Source of the DNA: Lachnospiraceae bacterium UBA3711
GTDB lineage: Bacteria; Bacillota; Clostridia; Lachnospirales; Lachnospiraceae
Length of the DNA stretch: 7,683 nt
Direction of reading: 5' to 3'
NCBI GenBank assembly: GCA_002371345.1
Contig: DFHY01000025.1
Span: forward strand, 1-7,683
In this document: positions 1-5,431 of the stretch, piece after piece
Layout: each line of letters opens with the position of its first letter
Numbering within the stretch: position 1 is the first letter of the stretch
Program-made: the position numbers and the translations under genes
The notes under the pieces: generated by a model
Told to the model about the DNA's origin: nothing
What the model saw: the letters and a program-made list of their open reading frames with translations, nothing else
Database searches by the model: none

Positions 1-608
1 TGCCATATCTGATAATTGCTTTCCCAGTAAAAGGAGACCTCATTTTTCGGGTCGAGCTCGGCCAGGTGTATGCTGTCCTTTTGGATGGCGTTCTCTGCTT
101 CCTGCACCAGCACCATGCGCTCCTTAAGCACCGGCTCCACGATTATGTTCTTGAAATGGAGCAGGTGGAACACGAATCCTATGTCAATGGCATGCTGTTC
201 CAGGAGGTCGTATATGTTATATGAATAATGGGTCGACAATTTGAGCCTGAGGTTCAGCTCGGGTTCATTCATGATCTGCCTGTAAAAAGGGAGCATGACA
301 GTGCTGTTAAGGGTGTTGGGACATCCTATCCTCAGATATACTTCATCCTCCTGATTCCGCAGAGTCGTGGTTTCTGATATGAGGGCAAGCCATCTTTCTG
401 CGATCGAAACGAATTCCTCACCCTTTTGCGTAAGTTCTATCCTGCGCTGACCCTTGCCGCGCATAAGAAGCTGTATCCCGAGCTCTTCCTCGAGATCTTT
501 CAGCCTATGGCTTACGGTCGGCTGGGACACATAAAGAATGTCCGCGGCCTTGGTAAGGCTGCCGGTTTTGTTGAGGGTCAGAAAGGTCTCAATATCTATC
601 TGTTTCAT
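1..608 (-). CDS. LysR-type transcriptional regulator, 3' end cut by the window edge
   Basis: Reading the minus strand from an ATG at 608-606 gives 202 codons without a stop, running off the left edge, so the C-terminal third or so of a typical 290-300 aa LysR protein is missing. Residues 1-65 are the classic N-terminal winged helix-turn-helix: DIETFLTLNKTGSLTKAAD, then the recognition-helix segment VSQPTVSHRLKDLEEELG, then a basic wing and ELTQKGEEF. Residues from about 90 onward begin the periplasmic-binding-protein-like effector domain (YLRIGCPNTL, later DIGFVFHLL and VLKERMVLVQE). A Shine-Dalgarno GGAGA at 621-617 lies 8 nt before the ATG. It is divergently transcribed from the metabolic operon, the usual arrangement for a LysR protein that controls its neighbour with a pathway metabolite as co-inducer. 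The family call is secure. Effector and target are inferred from position only. Confidence 0.93.
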   Translation of the reverse strand, partial: MKQIDIETFLTLNKTGSLTKAADILYVSQPTVSHRLKDLEEELGIQLLMRGKGQRRIELTQKGEEFVSIAERWLALISETTTLRNQEDEVYLRIGCPNTLNSTVMLPFYRQIMNEPELNLRLKLSTHYSYNIYDLLEQHAIDIGFVFHLLHFKNIIVEPVLKERMVLVQEAENAIQKDSIHLAELDPKNEVSFYWESNYQIW

Positions 609-793
609 ACACTTTGTCTCCGTGCCGCAAGGGGCTTTTATGCGTATTTGTCCCGCTAAAATTGTACCACAGATAAATATGCAATTTTCTTATAAATTAA
701 AGAAATATCATTCATTTTACTTATTATTGCCCGTGTGATATCTATACATTAAGAAATACAGATACCAGAGAGAGTAGAAGGAGTGTATCGAAT
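609..793. promoter_or_regulatory. Divergent control region between the LysR gene and the operon
   Basis: This 185-nt gap carries no convincing gene and is clearly AT-rich from about 660 to 760 compared with the coding sequence on both sides. It must hold the promoters of both divergent transcripts. By eye, TATACA at 743-748 could be a plus-strand -10, with only a weak -35 (TTATTA, 721-726, 16 nt away). TACAAT on the minus strand (complement of 661-666) could be the -10 for the regulator. Short dyads resembling operator half-sites are TATCT (739-743) with AGATA (760-764), and ATATCA (705-710) with TGATAT (736-741). A LysR site would be expected here, but no clean T-N11-A palindrome stands out. 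The region is well supported as regulatory by position; the individual elements are tentative. Confidence 0.6.
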
Positions 794-1480
794 ATGTTTG
801 ATGTAATTAAGCATTACGACAAGGTGCCGGCTGAATTGGTAGCAAAGTTTGCAGAGTTTGAGGAAAGCGCTTCCATTCACGAGAGCATGGGCAGAAAAAA
901 CGCTTTCGGCGGCAAGGTCCATCCGGTATGGCCGGGATCAAGGATCTGCGGAGTAGCTTTCACAGCTGAAGCCCGCCCGGGAGACAACGTGATCCTCCAC
1001 AAGGCGATCTCAATGCTTAAGCCGGGAGATGTGCTCATGGTCTCTTACCAGGGAGATACAAGGACCGGCGGAATGTGGGGCGGAATGATGAGCGCCTCGG
1101 CCAAGATGCAGGGCTGCGCTGGCCTTATAACAGACGGCTCCGTGAGAGACACCATGCTGATGAAGGAACTCGACTTTCCGGTCTTCTCATCGGGAATAAA
1201 CGTAGTCGGTACTACAAAGGCCTTCCCGGGAACCATCAATCACCCGATAGTGATGTGCGGAGTTACGATCCATCCGGGAGATCTGGTATTCGCAGATAAT
1301 GACGACGTCGTAGTAGTACCGAAGGAGATAGCTCAGGAAGTCTACGACAAGACGCTGGCAAGAGAGGAGAAGGAAGCGAAACTCCTGCAGCGCATCCTTA
1401 ACGGCGAGGGAACGACATACGATCTTAGCGGATTCAACAAGATCGTTGAAACGCTGGAGCTGACTGAAGAACCTGACTGA
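794..1480 (+). CDS. RraA-like / HMG-CHA aldolase family protein
   Basis: This is a 228-residue protein of the RraA-like fold, a family that includes class II 4-hydroxy-4-methyl-2-oxoglutarate/4-carboxy-4-hydroxy-2-oxoadipate aldolases, oxaloacetate decarboxylases, and the RNase E inhibitor RraA. The signature is intact: a glycine-rich stretch WGGMMSASAK (about 95-104), GCAGLITDGSVRD (107-119) in which R118 and D119 match the carboxylate-binding Arg and metal-site Asp of the Pseudomonas aldolase, and a closing HPGDLVFADNDDVVVVP (160-176). The last motif usually ends DGVVVVP; here the Gly is Asp (D171). An acidic C-terminal tail follows. AGAAGGAG at 776-783 precedes the ATG by 10 nt. As first gene of a catabolic-looking operon, a retro-aldol lyase producing pyruvate is the favoured role; true RraA is unlikely in this context, and oxaloacetate decarboxylase is the main alternative. 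Many such genes are misnamed as demethylmenaquinone methyltransferase. Confidence 0.87.
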   Translation: MFDVIKHYDKVPAELVAKFAEFEESASIHESMGRKNAFGGKVHPVWPGSRICGVAFTAEARPGDNVILHKAISMLKPGDVLMVSYQGDTRTGGMWGGMMSASAKMQGCAGLITDGSVRDTMLMKELDFPVFSSGINVVGTTKAFPGTINHPIVMCGVTIHPGDLVFADNDDVVVVPKEIAQEVYDKTLAREEKEAKLLQRILNGEGTTYDLSGFNKIVETLELTEEPD

Positions 1481-1498
1481 TAAGTAAGGAGCAGACAC

Positions 1499-2218
1499 AT
1501 GGAAGATATCAGGATACTCATTTCGGGAGACAAGGCGGTTTCCGTACAGATGGGATCTGAGATAAGCCTGGAGGTAAACCACAGAGTGCTGATGCTTCAG
1601 GCGGAGCTCGAGAAGAACCCTATAGAAGGCGTCACCGAGATGCTTCCGACATATGCCAGCCTGATGGTTCATTACAGACCTGAAGTAATACGGTTCAGGG
1701 AGCTGTCAGAAGAAATAATGAAAAGAACTCAGACGATGAAGGAGATCTCCGGGAGCAAAAAGCGGATAGTGGAAGTCCCTATCTGCTACGGCGGGGAATT
1801 CGGACCCGATCTCGAGTACTGTGCCGAGCTTGAGCACACCACACCGGAGGAGATCATACGTAAGCACTCGCAGCATGACTATTACGTATACATGCTGGGA
1901 TTTGCGCCGGGCCACCCGTACGCGGCGAGGTTCGAGGAGCCGTTCAGCTTCAAGCGCAGGGAGACCGCAAGGGTGATGATACCTGCAAGGTCGGTCGTTG
2001 TGCAGCAGAACCTCTCAGACCTTATACCGTTCGATCAGCCATGCGGCTGGAACATCATCGGGCAGACACCTTGTGAGATCTGTGATTACTCCCGCAAGGA
2101 TCCGTTCCTGGTGCACGCGGGCGAGTGGACAAGATACATCCCGGTAACGCCTGAGGAGTTCCGCAAGATCCGCAAACAGGTGGAAGCCGGCAAGTGGAAG
2201 CCAAGGATCATAGAGTAA
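1499..2218 (+). CDS. pxpB: 5-oxoprolinase subunit PxpB-like (KipI / allophanate hydrolase subunit 1 family), divergent
   Basis: This 239-residue protein has the length of KipI/PxpB, one of three subunits of the bacterial ATP-dependent 5-oxoprolinase that hydrolyses pyroglutamate to glutamate. Family landmarks are VPICYGGEFGPDLE (93-106), HDYYVYMLGFAPG (126-138), CGWNIIGQTP (182-191) and a C-terminal VHAGEWTRYIPVTPEEF (205-221). Several normally conserved stretches are altered. GFxPGFPYLGG is GFAPGHPYAAR. The PAGSVGIAG-type loop followed by QTGIYP reads PARSVVVQQNLSDLIP (162-177). PGGWxxIGRTP reads PCGWNIIGQTP. These fall in the cyclophilin-like core, so substrate or partner contacts may differ from textbook PxpB. 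TAAGGAG at 1485-1491 gives a good start 18 nt after the aldolase-like gene, and pxpC follows after 11 nt. The family is certain; the exact reaction is open. Confidence 0.87.
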   Translation: MEDIRILISGDKAVSVQMGSEISLEVNHRVLMLQAELEKNPIEGVTEMLPTYASLMVHYRPEVIRFRELSEEIMKRTQTMKEISGSKKRIVEVPICYGGEFGPDLEYCAELEHTTPEEIIRKHSQHDYYVYMLGFAPGHPYAARFEEPFSFKRRETARVMIPARSVVVQQNLSDLIPFDQPCGWNIIGQTPCEICDYSRKDPFLVHAGEWTRYIPVTPEEFRKIRKQVEAGKWKPRIIE

Positions 2219-2224
2219 AGGAGG
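2217..2224 (+). promoter_or_regulatory. Ribosome binding site fixing the pxpC start
   Basis: AAAGGAGG overlaps the last bases of the pxpB stop codon and sits 5 nt before ATG at 2230. An in-frame ATG at 2194 lies inside pxpB and would add 12 residues not expected for the family, so the 2230 start is chosen. The overlap suggests translational coupling of pxpB and pxpC. Confidence 0.8.
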
Positions 2225-2229
2225 ATGCG

Positions 2230-3177
2230 ATGGGAATACAGGTTATTGACCCGGGGATCTTTACGACGGTACAGGACGGCGGGCGTACTGGCTATCAGCA
2301 ATACGGAGTGACTCCTTCAGGCCCTATGGATGAAAGAGCATTTGCTCAGGCGAATCTGCTGACAGGCAACCCTGCAGGCACCGAAGAACTCGAGATGACC
2401 TTTCAGGGTGGAAGATACTGCTTCGACACAGACGCAGTGATCGCGATCACCGGAGCAGACATGAAGCCTCAGCTGAACGGAGAGCCGATACCGATGTATC
2501 AGGCGGTAAGCGTAGAGGCGGGCAGTGAGCTGGTGCTGGGATTCGCCGCAAACGGATGCCGCGCGTATCTGTCAGTCGCCGGAGGAATGGACATACCGCT
2601 GGTGATGGAATCCAGATCCACACTGACAGGCAAGCATCTGGGCGGGATCGACGGAAGAAAGCTCGAGAAGGGCGACAGGATAGAATTCACCGCAACTGTA
2701 TCGGAGGTGGCGAACCAGGAATCAAGGGTGCTGGCTCAGCCGGAGTACTCCGAAAAAGAGATAACACTGAGAGTAGTAGCGGGCCCTCAGGACGACGGCT
2801 TCTCAAGAGAGGAATTCAGAAAGTTCTTCTGGTATGGAGCAGTCATCACCAACGAGGCAGACCGCCAGGGAATAAGGCTTAAAAGAGAAATACCGGTAAA
2901 GCATGTTGGAGACGGCAACATCATAAGCGACGGGATCGCATTCGGATCCATACAGGTGCCGCCGAACGGGCAGCCGATAGTCATGATGGCAGACCGTCAG
3001 ACGGTCGGAGGATATCCGAAGATAGGCACGGTGATAACCGTGGATCTTCCGCTTCTGGCACAGGCGAAACCGGGTACTCAGGTGAGATTTATAGAAGTCA
3101 GCATAGAACTTGCTCAGGAGCTTTACCTGAGAGAGCTCAGCTCAAGAAAAGAAATTGAATCGCAGTGGAATAAATAA
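2230..3177 (+). CDS. pxpC: 5-oxoprolinase subunit PxpC (KipA / allophanate hydrolase subunit 2 family)
   Basis: From ATG 2230 this encodes 315 residues of the KipA/PxpC family, the partner of PxpB in the 5-oxoprolinase complex. It starts in register with the family: IQVIDPGIFTTVQDGGRTG (3-21) then YGVTPSGPMDERAF. Further landmarks are CRAYLSVAGGMDIP (110-123) and ESRSTLTG (127-134), AGPQDDGF (184-191), EADRQGIRLK (209-218), and the hallmark IQVPPNGQPIV (241-251) with ADRQTVGGYPKIG (254-266). It is closer to the family consensus than its two partner subunits, although DRMGxRL appears as DRQGIRL and SGAMD as SGPMD. The longer reading frame from 2194 is rejected because the strong ribosome binding site is at 2217-2224. 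The gene ends 10 nt before pxpA. Ile codons are often ATA, unlike the symporter gene downstream. Confidence 0.92.
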   Translation: MGIQVIDPGIFTTVQDGGRTGYQQYGVTPSGPMDERAFAQANLLTGNPAGTEELEMTFQGGRYCFDTDAVIAITGADMKPQLNGEPIPMYQAVSVEAGSELVLGFAANGCRAYLSVAGGMDIPLVMESRSTLTGKHLGGIDGRKLEKGDRIEFTATVSEVANQESRVLAQPEYSEKEITLRVVAGPQDDGFSREEFRKFFWYGAVITNEADRQGIRLKREIPVKHVGDGNIISDGIAFGSIQVPPNGQPIVMMADRQTVGGYPKIGTVITVDLPLLAQAKPGTQVRFIEVSIELAQELYLRELSSRKEIESQWNK

Positions 3178-3184
3178 GGAGGAG
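3176..3184 (+). promoter_or_regulatory. Ribosome binding site fixing the pxpA start
   Basis: AAGGAGGAG begins inside the pxpC stop codon and lies 3 nt before ATG at 3188 (the AGGAGG core ends about 5 nt away). It supports the 3188 start over an in-frame ATG at 3155 that lies within pxpC and adds 11 residues before the conserved YSVDLN start. Confidence 0.78.
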
Positions 3185-3187
3185 CAC

Positions 3188-3946
3188 ATGTATTCAGTAG
3201 ATTTGAACAGTGACATCGGTGAAGGCTTCGGCTCATATACGATGGGAGATGACAACGAGATCCTGAAGTATATAACAGCTGCTCAGGTAGCATGCGGCTG
3301 GCACGCAGGCGATCCGATGATCATGGACAAAGTGGTCCGCACGGCTGCTGAACGCGGCGTCGCAGTCGGAGCACATCCGAGTTTTCCTGATCTGATGGGA
3401 TTCGGCCGCAGAAGAATGAACATATCCTTCGATGAGGCCAAGAATTATGTCAAGTATCAGGTAGGAGCGCTTTCGGCATTCACAAAGACCTATGGAGTAA
3501 AGATCCATCATCTGGCTCCTCACGGCGCAATGGGCAACATGTGCCAGGATGACAGACAGCTTGCAAGAGCGATCTGCGAAGCGACCTACGATATAGATCC
3601 GGAGATCATTATTTATTACTGCGCCGGAGCGGTCCTCGGCGAAGAAGCCGAGAAGCTGGGATTAAGAACGGCATGCGAGATCTTCGCTGACAGGGCATAC
3701 GAAGATGACCTGTCGCTCAGATCGAGAAAGCTGCCGGGAGCAATGATCACCGATGAAGAGGAGTCGATAAAGCGCTGCATCCGCATGGTAAAGGAAGGCA
3801 AGGTCACAGCGTATTCCGGCAAGGAGCTGGATATAAAGGGGGACACACTCTGTGTACACGGCGACGGCCCTAAAGCGATAGCATTCGTTAAGCGCATACG
3901 CGAAGAGTTCGAAAAAGAAGGTATTGAGATCTGCACCTTCCGCTAG
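3188..3946 (+). CDS. pxpA: 5-oxoprolinase subunit PxpA-like (LamB/YcsF family), divergent
   Basis: This is a 252-residue LamB/YcsF protein, the usual length for PxpA, the third 5-oxoprolinase subunit. It begins VDLNSDIGEGFGSY (4-17) with the conserved Asp and Glu (D5, E12). It continues with VACGWHAGDP (34-43), GAHPSFPDLMGFGRR (61-75), a His-Gly loop APHGAMGN (110-117), FADRAYEDD (166-174), LPGAMITD (182-189) and LCVHGDGP (221-228). Departures from the consensus stand out. KPHGALYN has lost its Lys (A110) and its Tyr. DLNCDLGE reads DLNSDIGE. NxACGFHAGD has Gln for Asn (Q33) and Trp for Phe. The histidines H39, H63, H112 and H224 are kept, so the protein is probably active but on a modified site. 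It closes the pxp trio. The name follows the family and its neighbours; the substrate could be a substituted 5-oxoproline or another lactam. Confidence 0.88.
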   Translation: MYSVDLNSDIGEGFGSYTMGDDNEILKYITAAQVACGWHAGDPMIMDKVVRTAAERGVAVGAHPSFPDLMGFGRRRMNISFDEAKNYVKYQVGALSAFTKTYGVKIHHLAPHGAMGNMCQDDRQLARAICEATYDIDPEIIIYYCAGAVLGEEAEKLGLRTACEIFADRAYEDDLSLRSRKLPGAMITDEEESIKRCIRMVKEGKVTAYSGKELDIKGDTLCVHGDGPKAIAFVKRIREEFEKEGIEICTFR

Positions 3947-4005
3947 GCAAGGCATAAATAACTTATCAATTTAAAGCAACCGGAATACAGAAAAGGAGTA
4001 AAACA

Positions 4006-5352
4006 ATGAATCAGAAGAAAGGCGGAATGAGCATTTCCAAAAAGATGCTGATTGCCCTGGTAGGAGGTCTTGTAGTAGGTATTATCTTCATGATGATCCA
4101 TCAGAACCTTGTAAAGGCCGGCAACGAAGAAGCATGGCTCACCATCAACAAGCTGCTGTTCCAGGACATCACAGTTCCTGAAGGCGTAGGCGCCATCGGA
4201 CTGTTTTACATAATCGGTCAGATCTTCATGAAAGGTCTGCAGGCTGCGGTAGTTCCGCTCGTACTCGTATCGCTGAGTCTGGCGCTCTGCAGCATCTCAA
4301 ACTCAACTAAACTCGGCCGTATCGCAGGCAAGTCGCTTGCAGGATTCTTAGGATTCTATGTATGCGGCGCAGCGATCGCCTGCACGGTAGCCTACCTGAT
4401 CAAGTCGCTCGGACTCTTCAACGTAGAGATCGCAGGCGACGGACTCGGAGAGGCAGCAACTATCGAAGCATTCAACCCGCTCGCGGTAATCGTAAATGCT
4501 GTTCCTAACAACATCACGGCAGCATTCAGCACAAACAACAGCATCCTCGCAGTGGTATTCACTGCTGTAGTCATCGGAATCTGCATGAACGCACTCGGCG
4601 AGAAGGCGGAGCCGCTCAAGAAGGTGTTTGAAAGCGCAAATGAGATCATCCAGATGTATCTCAACTTCCTGATCGAGAAGGTTGGCCCTATAGCGATCTT
4701 CTGCCTGGTAACACGCACATTCGCTATCTACGGAGTTGAGTACCTCGCACCTGCAGCTACATACGTAGCATCGGCAATGATCACACTGCTCATCACATGC
4801 GTAGTTCTCTATCCGCTGGGAATCATGCTTATCACAAAGCTGAATCCTGTACAGTTCATCAAGAAGATGGCCAAGGTAGGTCTGTTCGGATTCTCCGTGA
4901 ATTCATCGGCAGCCACACTTCCGCTCAACACAAGAACAAACTTGCAGGAGCTCGGATGCGGCGAAGAGATCACAAGCTTCGTTCTCCCTACAGGAATGAC
5001 GATCAACATGAACGGTACCACAATGATGCACATGTTCGCTGTAACATTCATCGCTACAGCGGCAGGAATCAACGTTACACCTGGAAACATGGTCGTAATG
5101 GCACTGCTCTCGATCTGCGCAGCGGCAGGTACACCGGCGATCCCTATCGCAGGAACAACAATGATCTTCACAGTTCTCTCCGGAATGGGCTGGACTACAG
5201 ACGCATGCCTCCTCGGTTACGCACTCGTAGTTGCGATCAACAGGCCGGTTGAGATGGCTCTGCTCCCGCTCAACGTAATCGGCGACGCAGCAGTAAATGT
5301 CATAGTAAACGCAAGCGAAGGCGAACTTGATAAAGAAGTATACAATTCGTAA
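4006..5352 (+). CDS. Dicarboxylate/amino acid:cation symporter (DAACS/SLC1 family) with altered substrate site
   Basis: This 448-residue integral membrane protein has a short basic N-terminus (KKGG, SKK) and then alternating hydrophobic segments through to about residue 435. HP1 reads FSVNSSAATLP (296-306). TM7 reads LPTGMTINMNGTTM (327-340). HP2 lies around AAAGTPAIPIAG (372-383). TM8 reads YALVVAINRPVEMALLPLNVIGD (405-427). This is the GltPh/EAAT architecture of cation-coupled uptake. Hand alignment to GltPh shows changes at functional positions. The TM7 NMDGT Asp is Asn (N336). In TM8 the positions of D390, D394 and R397 are N412, E416 and L419, while N401 and D405 are kept (N423, D427). 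The Arg that binds an acidic side chain is therefore absent and glutamate or aspartate is an unlikely substrate. AAAAGGAG at 3991-3998 supports this start. Codons are ATC-rich and appear optimised. It probably imports the operon's substrate. Confidence 0.9.
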   Translation: MNQKKGGMSISKKMLIALVGGLVVGIIFMMIHQNLVKAGNEEAWLTINKLLFQDITVPEGVGAIGLFYIIGQIFMKGLQAAVVPLVLVSLSLALCSISNSTKLGRIAGKSLAGFLGFYVCGAAIACTVAYLIKSLGLFNVEIAGDGLGEAATIEAFNPLAVIVNAVPNNITAAFSTNNSILAVVFTAVVIGICMNALGEKAEPLKKVFESANEIIQMYLNFLIEKVGPIAIFCLVTRTFAIYGVEYLAPAATYVASAMITLLITCVVLYPLGIMLITKLNPVQFIKKMAKVGLFGFSVNSSAATLPLNTRTNLQELGCGEEITSFVLPTGMTINMNGTTMMHMFAVTFIATAAGINVTPGNMVVMALLSICAAAGTPAIPIAGTTMIFTVLSGMGWTTDACLLGYALVVAINRPVEMALLPLNVIGDAAVNVIVNASEGELDKEVYNS

Positions 5353-5359
5353 AGAACCA

Positions 5360-5414
5360 ACATATAGACCGGGGGACTGTTCAGACGAGGCGGTCCCCCA
5401 AACCTCCTATATGT
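5360..5414 (+). other. Nested inverted repeat in the symporter-aminotransferase gap
   Basis: An outer pair ACATATAG (5360-5367) and CTATATGT (5407-5414) encloses an inner stem GGGGGACTG (5371-5379) with CGGTCCCCC (5391-5399). The inner stem has 9 pairs including one T-G wobble and an 11-nt loop. The structure fills most of the 79-nt gap. No T-tract follows the inner stem, so it does not look like a standard intrinsic terminator on the plus strand. The outer 3' arm ends only 4 nt before the AAAGGA ribosome binding site (5419-5424) of the aminotransferase gene. Possible roles are an mRNA stabiliser or processing site protecting the symporter message, a partial attenuator, or a small dispersed palindromic repeat. 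The pairing is seen directly; the role is inferred. Confidence 0.6.
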
Positions 5415-5431
5415 AAAGAAAGGAATCAACA

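Noticed and set aside
426..738. Two small plus-strand open frames over the LysR start and intergenic region
   Set aside because: They are antisense to the helix-turn-helix coding region, have no family resemblance and no convincing ribosome binding site.
1301..1315. Short palindrome ACGACGTCGT inside the aldolase-like gene
   Set aside because: It encodes the conserved acidic/Val stretch DDVVV and is explained by codon choice.
794..1480. Ribonuclease E inhibitor RraA or demethylmenaquinone methyltransferase as the function
   Set aside because: Both are common automatic names for this fold; the R118/D119 aldolase-type site and catabolic context favour a lyase.
1187..1672. Minus-strand open frame of 161 codons across the aldolase-pxpB junction
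   Set aside because: Both plus-strand genes beneath it have strong family motifs; the antisense frame has none.
2194..2229. In-frame upstream ATG extending PxpC by 12 residues inside pxpB
   Set aside because: The extension (MEAKDHRVKEDA) does not fit the family's start, and a strong AAAGGAGG sits just before ATG 2230.
3155..3187. In-frame upstream ATG extending PxpA by 11 residues inside pxpC
   Set aside because: AAGGAGGAG is placed for ATG 3188, and the family's conserved VDLN start follows that codon directly.
3947..4005. Separate promoter or terminator between pxpA and the symporter
   Set aside because: The 59-nt gap shows no hairpin and no recognisable -35/-10 pair, only the symporter's ribosome binding site.
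5371..5399. Intrinsic terminator after the symporter gene
   Set aside because: The GC stem is good, but the bases after it (AAACCTCCTA) are not a T-tract, so it is listed as a structure of unknown role.
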